The translations under genes were made by a program, and so were the position numbers. A stretch of DNA of 64,000 nucleotides from Pegoplata infirma. Taxonomy: Eukaryota; Arthropoda; Insecta; Diptera; Anthomyiidae. Below the pieces are notes generated by a model. The model was not told the DNA's origin. It did no database searches and saw only the letters and a list, made by a program, of their open reading frames with translations. The stretch lies in assembly GCA_963921195.1 (NCBI GenBank), contig OY992537.1:151375844-151439843 (forward strand), in the 5' to 3' direction. Positions 12,243-22,472 of this stretch are shown here, one piece after another (within the stretch, counting starts at the first letter, position 1; every line of letters starts with the position of its first letter).

Positions 12243-13247
12243 TTAAAATTATTCTTTATCCCACTTTTTATTCCATTTTTTTATTCCATTTTTTTTATTC
12301 TTTATTCCATTTTTTCCATGAGATCAAATCTCATCAAATTTGATGTAATTTTAATATAATTTTATATAGTTATATGCGAAAATTGGACCCTTTTTGTATA
12401 AAATTGATACAATTATATTAAATTAAATATATTTATATATAAGCAAAAAAAATTTTCCCCCAAAAAACGAAAAAAAAATTGACAAAAAAAATTGTTTCCA
12501 GGACTTAAAAATTTTCAAAAATATTTTTAGGACTTTGAAAATTTAAAAAAAAAATCTGGACATAGAAAATTTTTTAAGTTTTGTTTGGAAATTTTAAGAA
12601 AAAAATTAAAAAAACAAAAACAAATACATTGAAACCAGGGTTTGTAATTTTTAAAATTTTAAATCCAATTCGTTTAGTTTTTTTGTAATTTGTTATTTTT
12701 TTCGTAATTTCTTAATATTTTTTTGTTGAAATGGAAAAAAAAAATTTAATTTCTTAATTTCTTGTAGGCATTTGTTCCTAATAGTTAAATTTTTCTTAAG
12801 TTTTTTTGTGAATTTTTAAGAAAAATTAAGCATACAAAAAATGCATCAAAAAATGCATAAAATTAATTCCTTAATTTTTTGTAGGCATTTGCTCCTAATA
12901 GTTAAATTTTTCTTAAGTTTTTTCTGTGAATTTTTAAGAAAAATTAAGCATAAAAAAATGCATCAAAAAAATGCATAAAATTGTTAAATTTTTTTTAACA
13001 TAAGAAAATAGCATCAAAAAATGGAATAATTATCCTCTGGAATAATTATTCCCTGGGATAATTATCCCCTGGAATAATTATTCCCTGGGATAATTTCGGG
13101 AATGCAAGTGTTAACAAAAACAGAATAAAAAAATGGAATAAAGAATAAAAAAAATGGAATAAAAAAATGGAATAAAAAGTGGGATAAAGAATAATTTTAA
13201 AACTTATTCCAACTTTTAATTATCCTTATAGAGGTGTAGCATCCTTG
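12243..13247 (-). mobile_element. Foldback hAT-like element F2b, truncated inverted copy
   Basis: It begins at an internal position of the family (TTAAAATTATTCTTTATCCC, missing the outer ~45 bp), jumps near 12318 to the inverted centre, and finishes with a normal terminus at 13247. Its centre is reversed relative to F2a, repeating the head-to-head layout of F1. The 8 bases after 13247 (ATAATGAA) do not match the 8 bases before 10712 (ATGCAGAT), so the pair is not one simple insertion. Confidence 0.72.
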
Positions 13248-14235
13248 ATAATGAAGAGTAAACTCGCCCCACGGACTCATTTACGAGGGGGAGAATGTTA
13301 CCGCCGAAATTCACCAGAATTAATAATAATTTTTATTTTTTTATTATCTTAACATTTATTGTTTATTTAAATTTCATAAATCATTTAAATGGTTAATTTG
13401 TATTCATTTATTAATATTGGGATACTTCCCATTAATATTCTTAAATTTGCAAACATGCACAAACACATTTACAATTATAACTTCTTTTTTTTATTTATCT
13501 TTCAATACTCTCTTTTTTTATACAAAAACATTCTTCTTTATTTTCCTTTGCTTATATATTAAAGTAACGGTCCTTTTTATATAGTCACGTAGACAAAAAC
13601 TTTTGCTGCATTTATAAATTTCTATACCTATATAGAGCAAAAGATTTTTAAGTAAATTGAGTTGAATTCTAAACATCATACGACGCGGTAAAAACATTAA
13701 ATTTTAAAGCCTCTCGTTTTTTGTTTTATATTAGTAAAAACTAAAATTGAATTTCTAAGGCTGCGTTTTTGACATATCGCTTTAACTTAGTTTAACCGGG
13801 AGTTTGATTAAACTTTATAAAAATAAAACCAAGTTTAACCAAGCATTCTGTTTTTCAGTTCAAGTTTAGCAAATGTCGATTAACGCGGTATTGCCATACC
13901 AAATGCCACATTTCCAATTAGAATAGTTGCCATCATCGCACATTTTTTCGAATAAAATACCACAACATGGCAATACTAACCAGTATATTTGAAAATCAGA
14001 GGTGTTTTTTTGACATTTTTGTACCTTAGTTTAACTCCCCATCATTGGTGAGTTAAACTTAAAATAAACCACATCTCAAAAACAGAATTTGTGGTTTTAA
14101 CTCAGTTTAAACCTAAAACCAATAAATTTTACAACTCAAAAACTCAGCCTAAGTGAATTTAAAATAAATCTAATAAATTTAAAAACTAAAGAGAGCTCTT
14201 AAAAAGTGTTTTATTTTCAAGTTGCCGAAGCAACA
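13248..14235 (+). mobile_element. 3' end of a Ty3/gypsy-like LTR element (polypurine tract and LTR)
   Basis: A polypurine tract GAGGGGGAGAA ends at 13295 and is followed by TGTTACCGCC, the expected start of a 3' LTR. A TATA-like ATATATTAAAG lies near 13555. The LTR is interrupted by a TIR element at 13755-14153, and AATAAATCTAATAAA follows at about 14165. The LTR end cannot be fixed without a second copy; 14235 is a guess. The internal region of the element is missing to the left, where the foldback pair begins. Confidence 0.5.
13755..14153. mobile_element. 399-bp MITE with 7-bp TSD
   Basis: The ends are CTAAGGCTGCGTTTTTGA and the inverted counterpart ending CTCAGCCTAAG. The direct repeat TGAATTT lies on both sides (13748-13754 and 14154-14160). 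The interior holds a second inverted pair around GTTTAACT. It is non-coding. The superfamily is not assigned. Confidence 0.65.
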
Positions 14236-17200
14236 GTAAGGCAAAGCCTGTGTACGCAGACTTATACTGCCAAGTGTACATGATTTCAAAATTTTTGATT
14301 TTTTTCCATTCGTTTTTGGTTCTTAAACATTTTAAATTGATTTAATACCATATTCGCATTCATTAAAACTTGATACATTTTTCGTTTTTCCTATACAATT
14401 TATCTGTCAAAATAAAACGCCGTTTAAATTTGACGTTTAACGTATAGAGAAAACGAATAAATAAACTAGTTTAAATAACTGGTCGCACCCATTGCACGCA
14501 GGTGCATTATGAAATTGGCTATTTGCACGTAGACAATGCGAATGTCAACGAAACTCACAACTGAGAGCATTAAAAATACAAATATTTTATTTAGTGTCAT
14601 GGAAGCATTTAAAAAAGCGGGTAGATGAAGCTATGTTTTAGAAAAATGTAAAAATGTTCCCTCTTTCTGCCGACCACTGCACACTGGTCGATCCCATTGG
14701 CCAAAAATAAAAAAATCAAAGTCTAAAGTTTGTCGCCAAATGTGTCATCTCTATTTCTAATAAAAATAAGGTTTTAAAATTTTGAGCTGTTTCTGTTTTA
14801 TTCCCAATGTACTCTTTAAGAACAGCTTCAAAAGAGATAGCGAGTTAACAGTTGGTTTTTGCAGTGTGAAATTATGGAAAATTAGGTTCAACTTTCAATT
14901 AATTAAAACCATATAAAAATTTTTTTGTTGAAATAAATCAAAACTAATATTGAATTAGAAGGTATTAACTAAATTTTAAAATAATTACAATGTGTTTAGT
15001 CTGTTCTGGAGTTTGTTTAAAATTAATATCTTTCCAGTGCACAATGTTAGTGTTTGTTCGTCAATATATTGAAATTTCTAATAGAGTTTTAGTTGTGTTC
15101 CCCCCTGAAATCTCCAATCGGACTTTTTTTGATTTATTAGTTAATATTTCAAGATTCTAAAATTGGTAATATCAGCTGCATTCTTTTGCATGTCTTTGAG
15201 TTATCACCCACAGATCAAAACGGCCTCATTGTTTTGGATGTCAAACTTTGAATTCTTGTGTGGTGTTTTGTTAATTTGTGTTCGCGTTGCTCTGGTATTG
15301 TTATGCATGTAAGAAATGTGATTGTTTATTTTCTTTTTAGAGGACTTTTAATTTTATTTTTTCTTAATTTTATCCTTATTAAGGGTAGTTTAGTTCAGTT
15401 TTTCTAGTACTGTCAGTTTTTCTAGTACTTAGCGTGACAGTTTTTTGAAAAATTTTGAATTTTGTTGAAGTTATGCTAATGTAAACTGAAAAAAAGGAAA
15501 ATTTTACATTTTTTCACTAATTAAAGAAAAATATTAGAACAAAATAATAAAGTATGTGTACAAGAGGATTAATTAATCTACAAATAAAAAAAAATTCATC
15601 AAAATCGGTTCAGTAGTTTTTGTTGTACAACTGCAGCCAATTTTATCCGTTAAAAAAACATACCACAATTGGGTGGCAACCCTGGCAATTCTCTTTGACC
15701 AAAATTTGAGTTATACTTTTTAAAATATAACGATTTTTGTCTTTCATATAAAAAAACAGAATTAAAAATTTATTGCGTATTTATTTTTTTTATAGCTGTT
15801 TAAAAATTGCTAATATTAAGGCTGTTTTTTTAGTAACAACCCCCCTTAACTTTTTTTTTAAATTTTTTTTACATACTATTTCATATTTAATAATTCAATA
15901 TTTTTTTTTAAACTAATCTTGTAAAAATGTTATGAATTAAATGTGAATTAAAAACAAACTTTCGTTTTTCTTACGTGGGGTGAATGTGGGTACTTGGGTA
16001 CGGTAGGGGGTGGGGGTGGTTATGAGTCATCAACCACTCCCATTTTATCATTCAATAGTTCTGACATATTTAAAAAGCCGTGACCGAAGTTTCACGATGA
16101 TAACTATACTTGAAGTATTTTTGGCCGCCATCTCCATAGAGCTCCGACCACTGTGCACTGGTTTAAATGAATGCGAATATGGTATAATATCGTCAATATC
16201 TTCAAAAAGAAAACATAAGCATTTGCTTTACATCTTTCAAAAAAAAACGTCGAGATCTTCAAAATTTTAAAAAAAAAAACCTTTATACTTAACATTTTTT
16301 ATATAAAGTCTTTCATATTCATTTTTTTTTATCAACATATTTAAAGAATTTTGCTGTGGTAAAGATCCAAAAAAATTAAAGTTTTTGATCTCACTTGGTT
16401 AAAAAAAATATTTAGAACCCGAAGGTTTCTTTATAAGAAAACGGGCTCCATGTATGATTTTTTTTTTTGTTAACTTAAAGTTTTACCTCAGAATCAAAGG
16501 GTTGTTTTTGGTAAGAAAATTTTCAAGTTTTACCTTTTTTTTAATTCTTGAAATCGGTTTTGGTTTAGGAAAAGTTTTAGTAGGAAACTATACATTTTTA
16601 AAAAAACTCTGTATATTTTTAGGAAAAACTTTCCAATTGTACTGGTAAATTACACAGAATTTGAAACAGGATTCGCAAAACCTGCGGATCTAGCTATTTT
16701 CATATACAAAAAAAAAATACCCCACGGAATTACTGTTGAAAAAACGAAATTTTAAAATTCAATTTTTTAAAAACTAATTTTAAATTGAAGCTACGTTCAT
16801 TTTTAACAAGGCCAAACATTATGTCAATTCGATTACCAAAAATTCAAACTATTTTTACTACAACTGGAAAGTTTTGTTTACTTTTTGTATTAAAAATTTC
16901 CAGCTGTAGTAAAAATAGTAAAAAAGAGTAGATTGTCGTAACGTAATCGAACGGACCTATTAAATTAAAACAAAAAATATTTGGTTAAAAAACGACAAAT
17001 TAAAAATAAATTTTACAATTTTGGAAAATTTTAAAAGATAAATTTTTTAAAAATTTTATGTAAATTTTTATCAGAAATATTAATTCAATTTGTATGGTGA
17101 ATGTCGTTAATATTTATGCGATTTCAATATATAAAAATATATTGAAATATATTAATATTTGTCCGTTTACATATAAATGTGTGTGTAACACTGCTGTTAC

Positions 17201-17281
17201 GTTGTTTTGGTTTATGAAATGCATGCACTTGCTGATACGTTTTTTTGTTTATTGTTAATTAATTCGCGATTTTTGAACTTA
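14236..17281. other. AT-rich non-coding stretch
   Basis: There is no credible gene here. Open frames are short, low in complexity and lack homologous-looking motifs. Two things stand out: short inverted repeats around 14380-14460 (CGTTTTTCCTATAC against GTATAGAGAAAACG) and a hairpin at 16848-16919. A G-rich patch lies at 15983-16020. This is probably old transposon or intergenic DNA. Confidence 0.5.
16848..16919. repeat. Inverted repeat, likely MITE relic
   Basis: ACTATTTTTACTACAACTGG is followed after about 25 bases by its near-perfect reverse complement. Weaker symmetry extends outward (GATTACC against GTAATCG). No clear TSD was found. Confidence 0.4.
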
Positions 17282-17701
17282 TATGGAGTTCACACTACAG
17301 AATTTGTACTCGTAAACAAAATCGTTCACACTACATTTTGCGTGTTTAACGCTGAGTGTTTAACGTTTGTAAACAAACGAACATAACCTAATTCTGAAAA
17401 AAATGCAAAAATATTTCTAAAACCCTTTAAAACTTTGGCGGACCACAAGATATTTAATTTTTTGATAACATTTACATAACACCACTACATGGAACACCTT
17501 TTTATTGACTCATCCCAAGTAAATAGGAAGATTTTTCTGTTTTTTGTTCCGGACCTGTCCGAAGCTGTTTGCATATTTATACTTCGATGGAAGGGAAAAT
17601 TCACTATTAATGCAGCTTTTTCAATATAATTATAAATAAAACACACACTTTTTTCTGATTTTTCAGTAGTTTTTATTAGTTTTTTAAATATTTATAATTA
17701 A

Positions 17702-17986
17702 TACCCTATTCACACTTACAGTTTTATACCCTATTCACACTTACAGTTTTAAATCGTTTTTAGCAATTATTTTTAGCATTTTCTGTCAATATACTGTAAT
17801 AGAATAAAGAAGGTGCTAAAAATATTGCTGCTAAAAACGATTTAAAACTGTACGTGTGAATAGGGTATTAAATCGTTTTTAGCAATTATTTTTAGCATTT
17901 TCTGTCAATATACTGTAATAGCATAAACAAGGTGCTAAAAATATTGCTGCTAAAAACGATTTAAAACTGTACGTGTGAATAGGGTA
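17702..17986. mobile_element. 141-bp MITE inserted into another copy of itself
   Basis: The family has ends TACCCTATTCACAC and is almost a complete palindrome. The outer copy is 17702-17726 plus 17868-17986. The inner copy, 17727-17867, sits between TTA repeats (17724-17726, 17868-17870), so the outer sequence is restored by excising it with one TTA. The outer flanks are TAA and TTA and do not match exactly. Confidence 0.75.
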
Positions 17987-18169
17987 TTATCAATTTTCCA
18001 ATGTTTTTCTTCGAAAATGAAGGACCGATACAGAAGCTGGTTACTATGAAATCTTTTTTTTTTGGCATAGAATAAAGAAAAATTAAAAGGAAATATACCG
18101 AACCCTGCCTTTGAAGTGTTTTGCGAAATGTTCAACAGGGAAACAAGTCGAATTTGATTGTTTAGCTAA

Positions 18170-18310
18170 TACCCTATTCACACGTACAGTTTTAAATCGT
18201 TTTTAGCAGTAATATTTTTAGCACCTTCTTTATGCTATTACAGTATATTGACAGAAAATGCTAAAAATAATTGCTAAAAACGATTTAAAACTGTAAGTGT
18301 GAATAGGGTA
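18170..18310. mobile_element. 141-bp Harbinger-like MITE (TACCCTATTCACAC family)
   Basis: A single copy with perfect terminal repeats, flanked by TAA on both sides (18167-18169, 18311-18313). Its orientation is opposite to the copies at 17.7 kb. The 3-bp T-N-A duplication is typical of PIF/Harbinger elements. Confidence 0.8.
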
Positions 18311-18405
18311 TAAACAACCAAATGTATGGGGGAACAAGTCAAATTTTGATTGTTTAGCGCTTAAACACTCATGAGATGTTTAAAGTCGGTAGTGTGAACT
18401 CCATA

Positions 18406-19904
18406 TTAGACTTCCAAAATTTTCCAGAGACATGTAGTGTAGTCAAATGCATCATAATCAAGCAAAAACTCGATTTTGATTTTTTTGTTGTTACGTTGTT
18501 TTGCATTTAAGGTGACGATATGTATCCCAGCAAAATTTTCTGTTCCAAATAATCGGTTCCGGAACCCATCAAACTACCCTGCAACCGGTTCTACTTAACA
18601 TTCCAGAATCAATGATTTTTGTTTGAAATTGTCCCGAAAGCAATCGTTTTTTAGAGCAAGTAGTCTTTTTAAAAAATAATTTTACATAGAAAATTTTGTT
18701 GTGATTACCGTAGAATGTATTCAAGAATCTATTGAACCAGGAATTTGTTCCAAAAAATTTTTTCGTTAGTAATTTCCACAAAATAACTTTAATTAACTTT
18801 TTACATTCGCAATTTAAAAATAAACACAAAAAATGTGTATGTTTCTTTTTATATAAATGTTTTTGTTGCCGCGTTCGAAATGTCAGCATAAACAATCACA
18901 GCTGTTGTCATTTTTACGTTTTTTTTTTTATTTGCACAATGGCATTTTGTTTTTAGACAAGGTTTGAGTTGGGCATTTTAAGAAAAATATGCCACATTCA
19001 AATTGGCATTTTTTTGACGTTTGGCACATTTACCAAATACCAAACTAAAAAAGGCAAATTTAATCGTCATTGTGAAAACCCTAAATGTTTGCAAAAGAAA
19101 AAATTTCATCACAGAAAAGGTCTATTTTTAAGATCTATTTTTATTAGGGGTCATAAAAATCACGTAACGTGACAAAAAATATTTGTTTTATGTTTTTATG
19201 GCTTTTAAAATTCAAGTAGCTAACTCCATTTTGTTATATGACAAACGATTACTGATCGATGTAACATTTTTGGTGAACATCTTTAGCAATTCGTTAGTCA
19301 GGTAAAATCTAATAATGTGATGGAAAGAAAATGTTTGACGTCGCAATTAAAACAAACGAAAATAAGAATAAAAAAAACCGAAACAAAACCGATACGAAAG
19401 TACACAAAAAAAATAATCGAGGTAATAATAAATCCTTAGCTGGCATAGGTATTTATTTTTTCTATGAAATTTAAAAAATACGGTTTATTACCTTTGCACT
19501 ACGTAATTTAAATACCTTATTGGCTATGCAACTTTTACTATTCAATTTAGGTAGAACTTCGAAAAATTTATTGACAATTATTTAAAATTCAATAAAAAAT
19601 TAAACATCAACATTTTATTTTTATTCATATTTACACAATTTTTTTATAATTGTGAAGCGCAATAAAACTAGCTGAAAATGATTGAATATTAAGAAATCGG
19701 ATCAGTAGGGTATAATTTTTAGTTCGTTGTAAAAAACTAGTACATAACATTGTGTCTACGTTTTTTCAGATAACGTGAATATCGATGTCAAGAAAAGATG
19801 TCATCAACATTATGCAAATTTATCAAAATATGTTTATACATTCAAGATGTTTCAAGATTTAAAGATAAGAATTTTCTTATCTTTAAAACGACGTCGAGAA
19901 AAGA
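18406..19904. other. AT-rich non-coding stretch
   Basis: No gene is supported. Short open frames on both strands are lysine- and phenylalanine-rich, as expected of AT-rich sequence. This is the flank into which the gypsy element at 19909 inserted. Confidence 0.5.
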
Positions 19905-19908
19905 ACCA

Positions 19909-20618
19909 TGTAGAGATAGGGATTGACCAAAGACGACGATGAATAATAATTTTATATTTTATGGGAGCCACAACCTGTCCAGACATACGTCCAAGACGGT
20001 CAATGTCTCTTATTGTAATTTAATTTAGAAAGGATCGGAACAGACGGCAAGCGTCCAATTCTAATCACAATCTTATTTATATAAGAAAAAATTATCAGGG
20101 GATTCTAATTGAAACACCGTAGTTAATTTTAATCAACTTTATTAGTTGGCGTTTGCATAAGGAATGATAAAATATTGATTTGAACTCTAACTTAAAAGGA
20201 AAAAATTGACAAACAAAATAAATTGATCACGAGAATATGAATTGAGAATAAACTAAATATTTAAGGAGAGTTTGAGTGACAATTAATGGTAAGCTAGTAC
20301 CACATTAGTTAAATGCACACACACACTTAAGTAGTGTTTAAAAAGGGAGAATTAAATAAACTCAAGTTAAACTGGTTTGAGCTAAAATAATTAAAACAAA
20401 ATATGCAAATACAATGCATTATTAGAAAAGAGCATTATTAAAATGAGTGCATTTAGCTAATGGGATATTTATGAAAAAAATAAATGAGTTATTTAATATA
20501 AAAACAAACAGTCAATGAAATTTAAATAAATGCATGTAAAAAATATTAGTGTAAAAATAATATCACAAAATATAAATATAATATAAAAATAATTAAATAC
20601 AAATATGTGGCCGCTACA
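19909..20618 (-). repeat. 3' LTR of the gypsy element
   Basis: This 710-bp repeat matches 25859-26571 almost base for base, with TGTAGAGATAGGG at the left edge and GTGGCCGCTACA at the right (plus strand). It lacks one ATT present in the other LTR near 26373. Next to it at 20619-20630 is the polypurine tract, AGAGGGGGAGTG on the minus strand. Confidence 0.92.
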
Positions 20619-20665
20619 CACTCCCCCTCTGCTTCAGAAATCGTCCCGATGATGATGCAGCACAA

Positions 20666-21157
20666 TTACGTCTTTAGCAAATTTTTGTTTCTTAGGGATC
20701 TTCTTACAGGTTGTTGATTATGTTGAGTTGTATTAGCATCTGTAGAATGTGTTGTTGTTACTACTGCTGGAGACGCCTTTGTAGATGATGAGGTTGTTGT
20801 TGCGTTTGATGTTGCATTGTTATTTGGAGGTTTTGTTGTTGCATTTGATGTTGCAGCTAAATTAGGTGTTGTTACTTTATTACGTGATAAGGCATCATTT
20901 GATGAACGTTGTAAATTTGTTGTATGTACGTCAGTTGTTGTATTTGTTGATGTTGTTGCGTTTATGTTGTTATTATGTTTTGGTCTTCCTCGTTGTCGTA
21001 ATGCGTTCACAGGATTTTCCGGACGACCTTCGTACAAGGAAAGATCAGATGCGTGATAAGTTGCCAATGGTACTTGTGGATTTTCTTGAGACGCAATCGT
21101 ATAACATGCAGAGCCCTTCTTTGATAATACTATGTATGGACCATCACGACGAGGCAC
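20666..21157 (-). pseudogene. C-terminal end of gypsy Pol, frameshifted from integrase
   Basis: These 163 codons begin in the end of the integrase, with a PRRDGPYIVLSKKG motif typical of the post-core region of Ty3/gypsy integrases that precedes the element-specific tail. The rest is a low-complexity tail rich in Asn, Thr and Ala. It is in a different frame from the integrase core because of a single-base length change in the A/G run near 21180; the annotated ATG is therefore not a real start. The frame ends just inside the 3' LTR junction region. In an intact copy this would simply be the Pol C-terminus. Confidence 0.75.
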
Positions 21158-21176
21158 AAACTTTGACGTAACGCCT

Positions 21177-22427
21177 TTATCCTTTTTTGCTTAAAATGTG
21201 GGTTGATATTAAAACACGATCACCCACTTCGATTTTCTGTTGTGGTTTTCTTTTCAAATCAGCGTACAATTTATTTTTATCTTGCATTTTCTCTTCTGAC
21301 TCTTTAACAAGCTTTAACGTATCTGCAAGACGCAATAGGTGTGGTGTAATCTGGGGTATAAAATTTTCTGCAGTGACAATAGTTCTGAGATCATGTTGTA
21401 CTTCTGTTGGAGTTCTCAATTCTCTCCCAAAAGTCAAATAAGCAGCTGTGTAATTTGTTGATGCACATTTAGCAGTATTCATTGCGAAACGAATGGAGGG
21501 TATTTTGTTATCCCATGACGTATGATCTTGACCAACACATATGGAAAGTTGAACTTTTAAATCTCTGTTTTTCCTCTCAACCGGGTTTGCTTCGGGGTGG
21601 TAAACAGGGGTAAACGTTTGTTCAATTTTTAAACAATATGTCAGCTTTTGCATAACAGCAGATATGAACTGAGTTCCATTATCAGAATGGACACGTCTTG
21701 GAATTCCATATCTTAAAAACACTTCATTTAATAATATAACAGCACAATTTTCGGCCGAGGCTTCCGATAAAGCGAATAATTCAGTCCACCGGGTACACAA
21801 ATCTTCAACGATCAATATCCACTGATTGCCTTGTGGTGTTTTTGGTAAAGGACCAAATAAATCTATTGCAATTATTTCGAATCTGCGATTACTGGAGACG
21901 GTTTGAAGTAGACCAGATGGTTTCATATTCGAAGGTTTGTATCTTTTACATTCGATGCAAGATTTTACGTAATCAGTAATTTCAGCTCTCATTCGTGGCC
22001 AGTAATAATTTGGAGTTATTCGATTAATAGTACGATCGATACCATAATGACCTGCTGTCGGTTCGTCATGATATTTGAAGAGGATTAAACTTCGCATAGA
22101 TTTTGGAACAACCAATTGACCATTTTCAGTGTCTTCTTCAGAGCAAAATCTATACAAAACTCCATCGAGCATTAAATAACCTCTATTGGTGTAACGAAAA
22201 ACATTTTCGTCGTTATTTTCAAACGAATCAATTATAGTTTTAATATCAGGGTCTTCTATCTGAGCTTTTCTAAATTCTTCAGCACCTTTTCTTGGAAAAT
22301 CAATATGTATTGAAAAACATTCACAACGAATATCACTGTGAGTTTCAAGTAAACAAGGAGGTCTGGATAATGTATCAGCTACCATGTTTTGACGACCGGG
22401 TGTATAACCAAATTGGATATTATACAT
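21177..22427 (-). pseudogene. Gypsy Pol: end of RNase H and integrase
   Basis: This 416-codon frame carries the end of RNase H (ADTLSRPP) and a full integrase. The HHCC zinc domain appears as HYGIDRTINR and CIECKRY. The DDE core includes the aspartate in IAIDLFGPLP, the second in VHSDNGTQF, and the glutamate in NPVERKNR. It is in the same frame as the gag-pol ORF upstream and is separated from it only by a TAA at 22473-22475, so the ATG is incidental. Its own end, near 21177, is premature because of a one-base frameshift. The enzyme would insert the cDNA with 4-bp duplications, as observed. Confidence 0.88.
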
Positions 22428-22472
22428 TTGGAGCTGTAGGGCCCATCTCGCGAGTCGACCTGTAGGACTTTT

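Larger units (their letters stand above)
17282..18405. mobile_element. PIF/Harbinger-like non-autonomous element, 1.12 kb
   Basis: The termini are TATGGAGTTCACACTAC and its exact reverse complement, flanked by the 3-bp repeat TTA. The reconstructed empty site reads AACTTAGAC, close to the known PIF target preference CWCTTAGWG. It encodes no transposase. Three copies of a 141-bp MITE are nested inside. Confidence 0.72.

Noticed and set aside
16010..16648. Three frames of 60-86 codons
   Set aside because: AT-rich, Phe/Lys/Leu-biased, overlapping on both strands, with no motif or supporting context.
20817..21171. Plus-strand frames in the gypsy element
   Set aside because: They are shadows of the Asn/Thr-rich Pol C-terminus on the minus strand.
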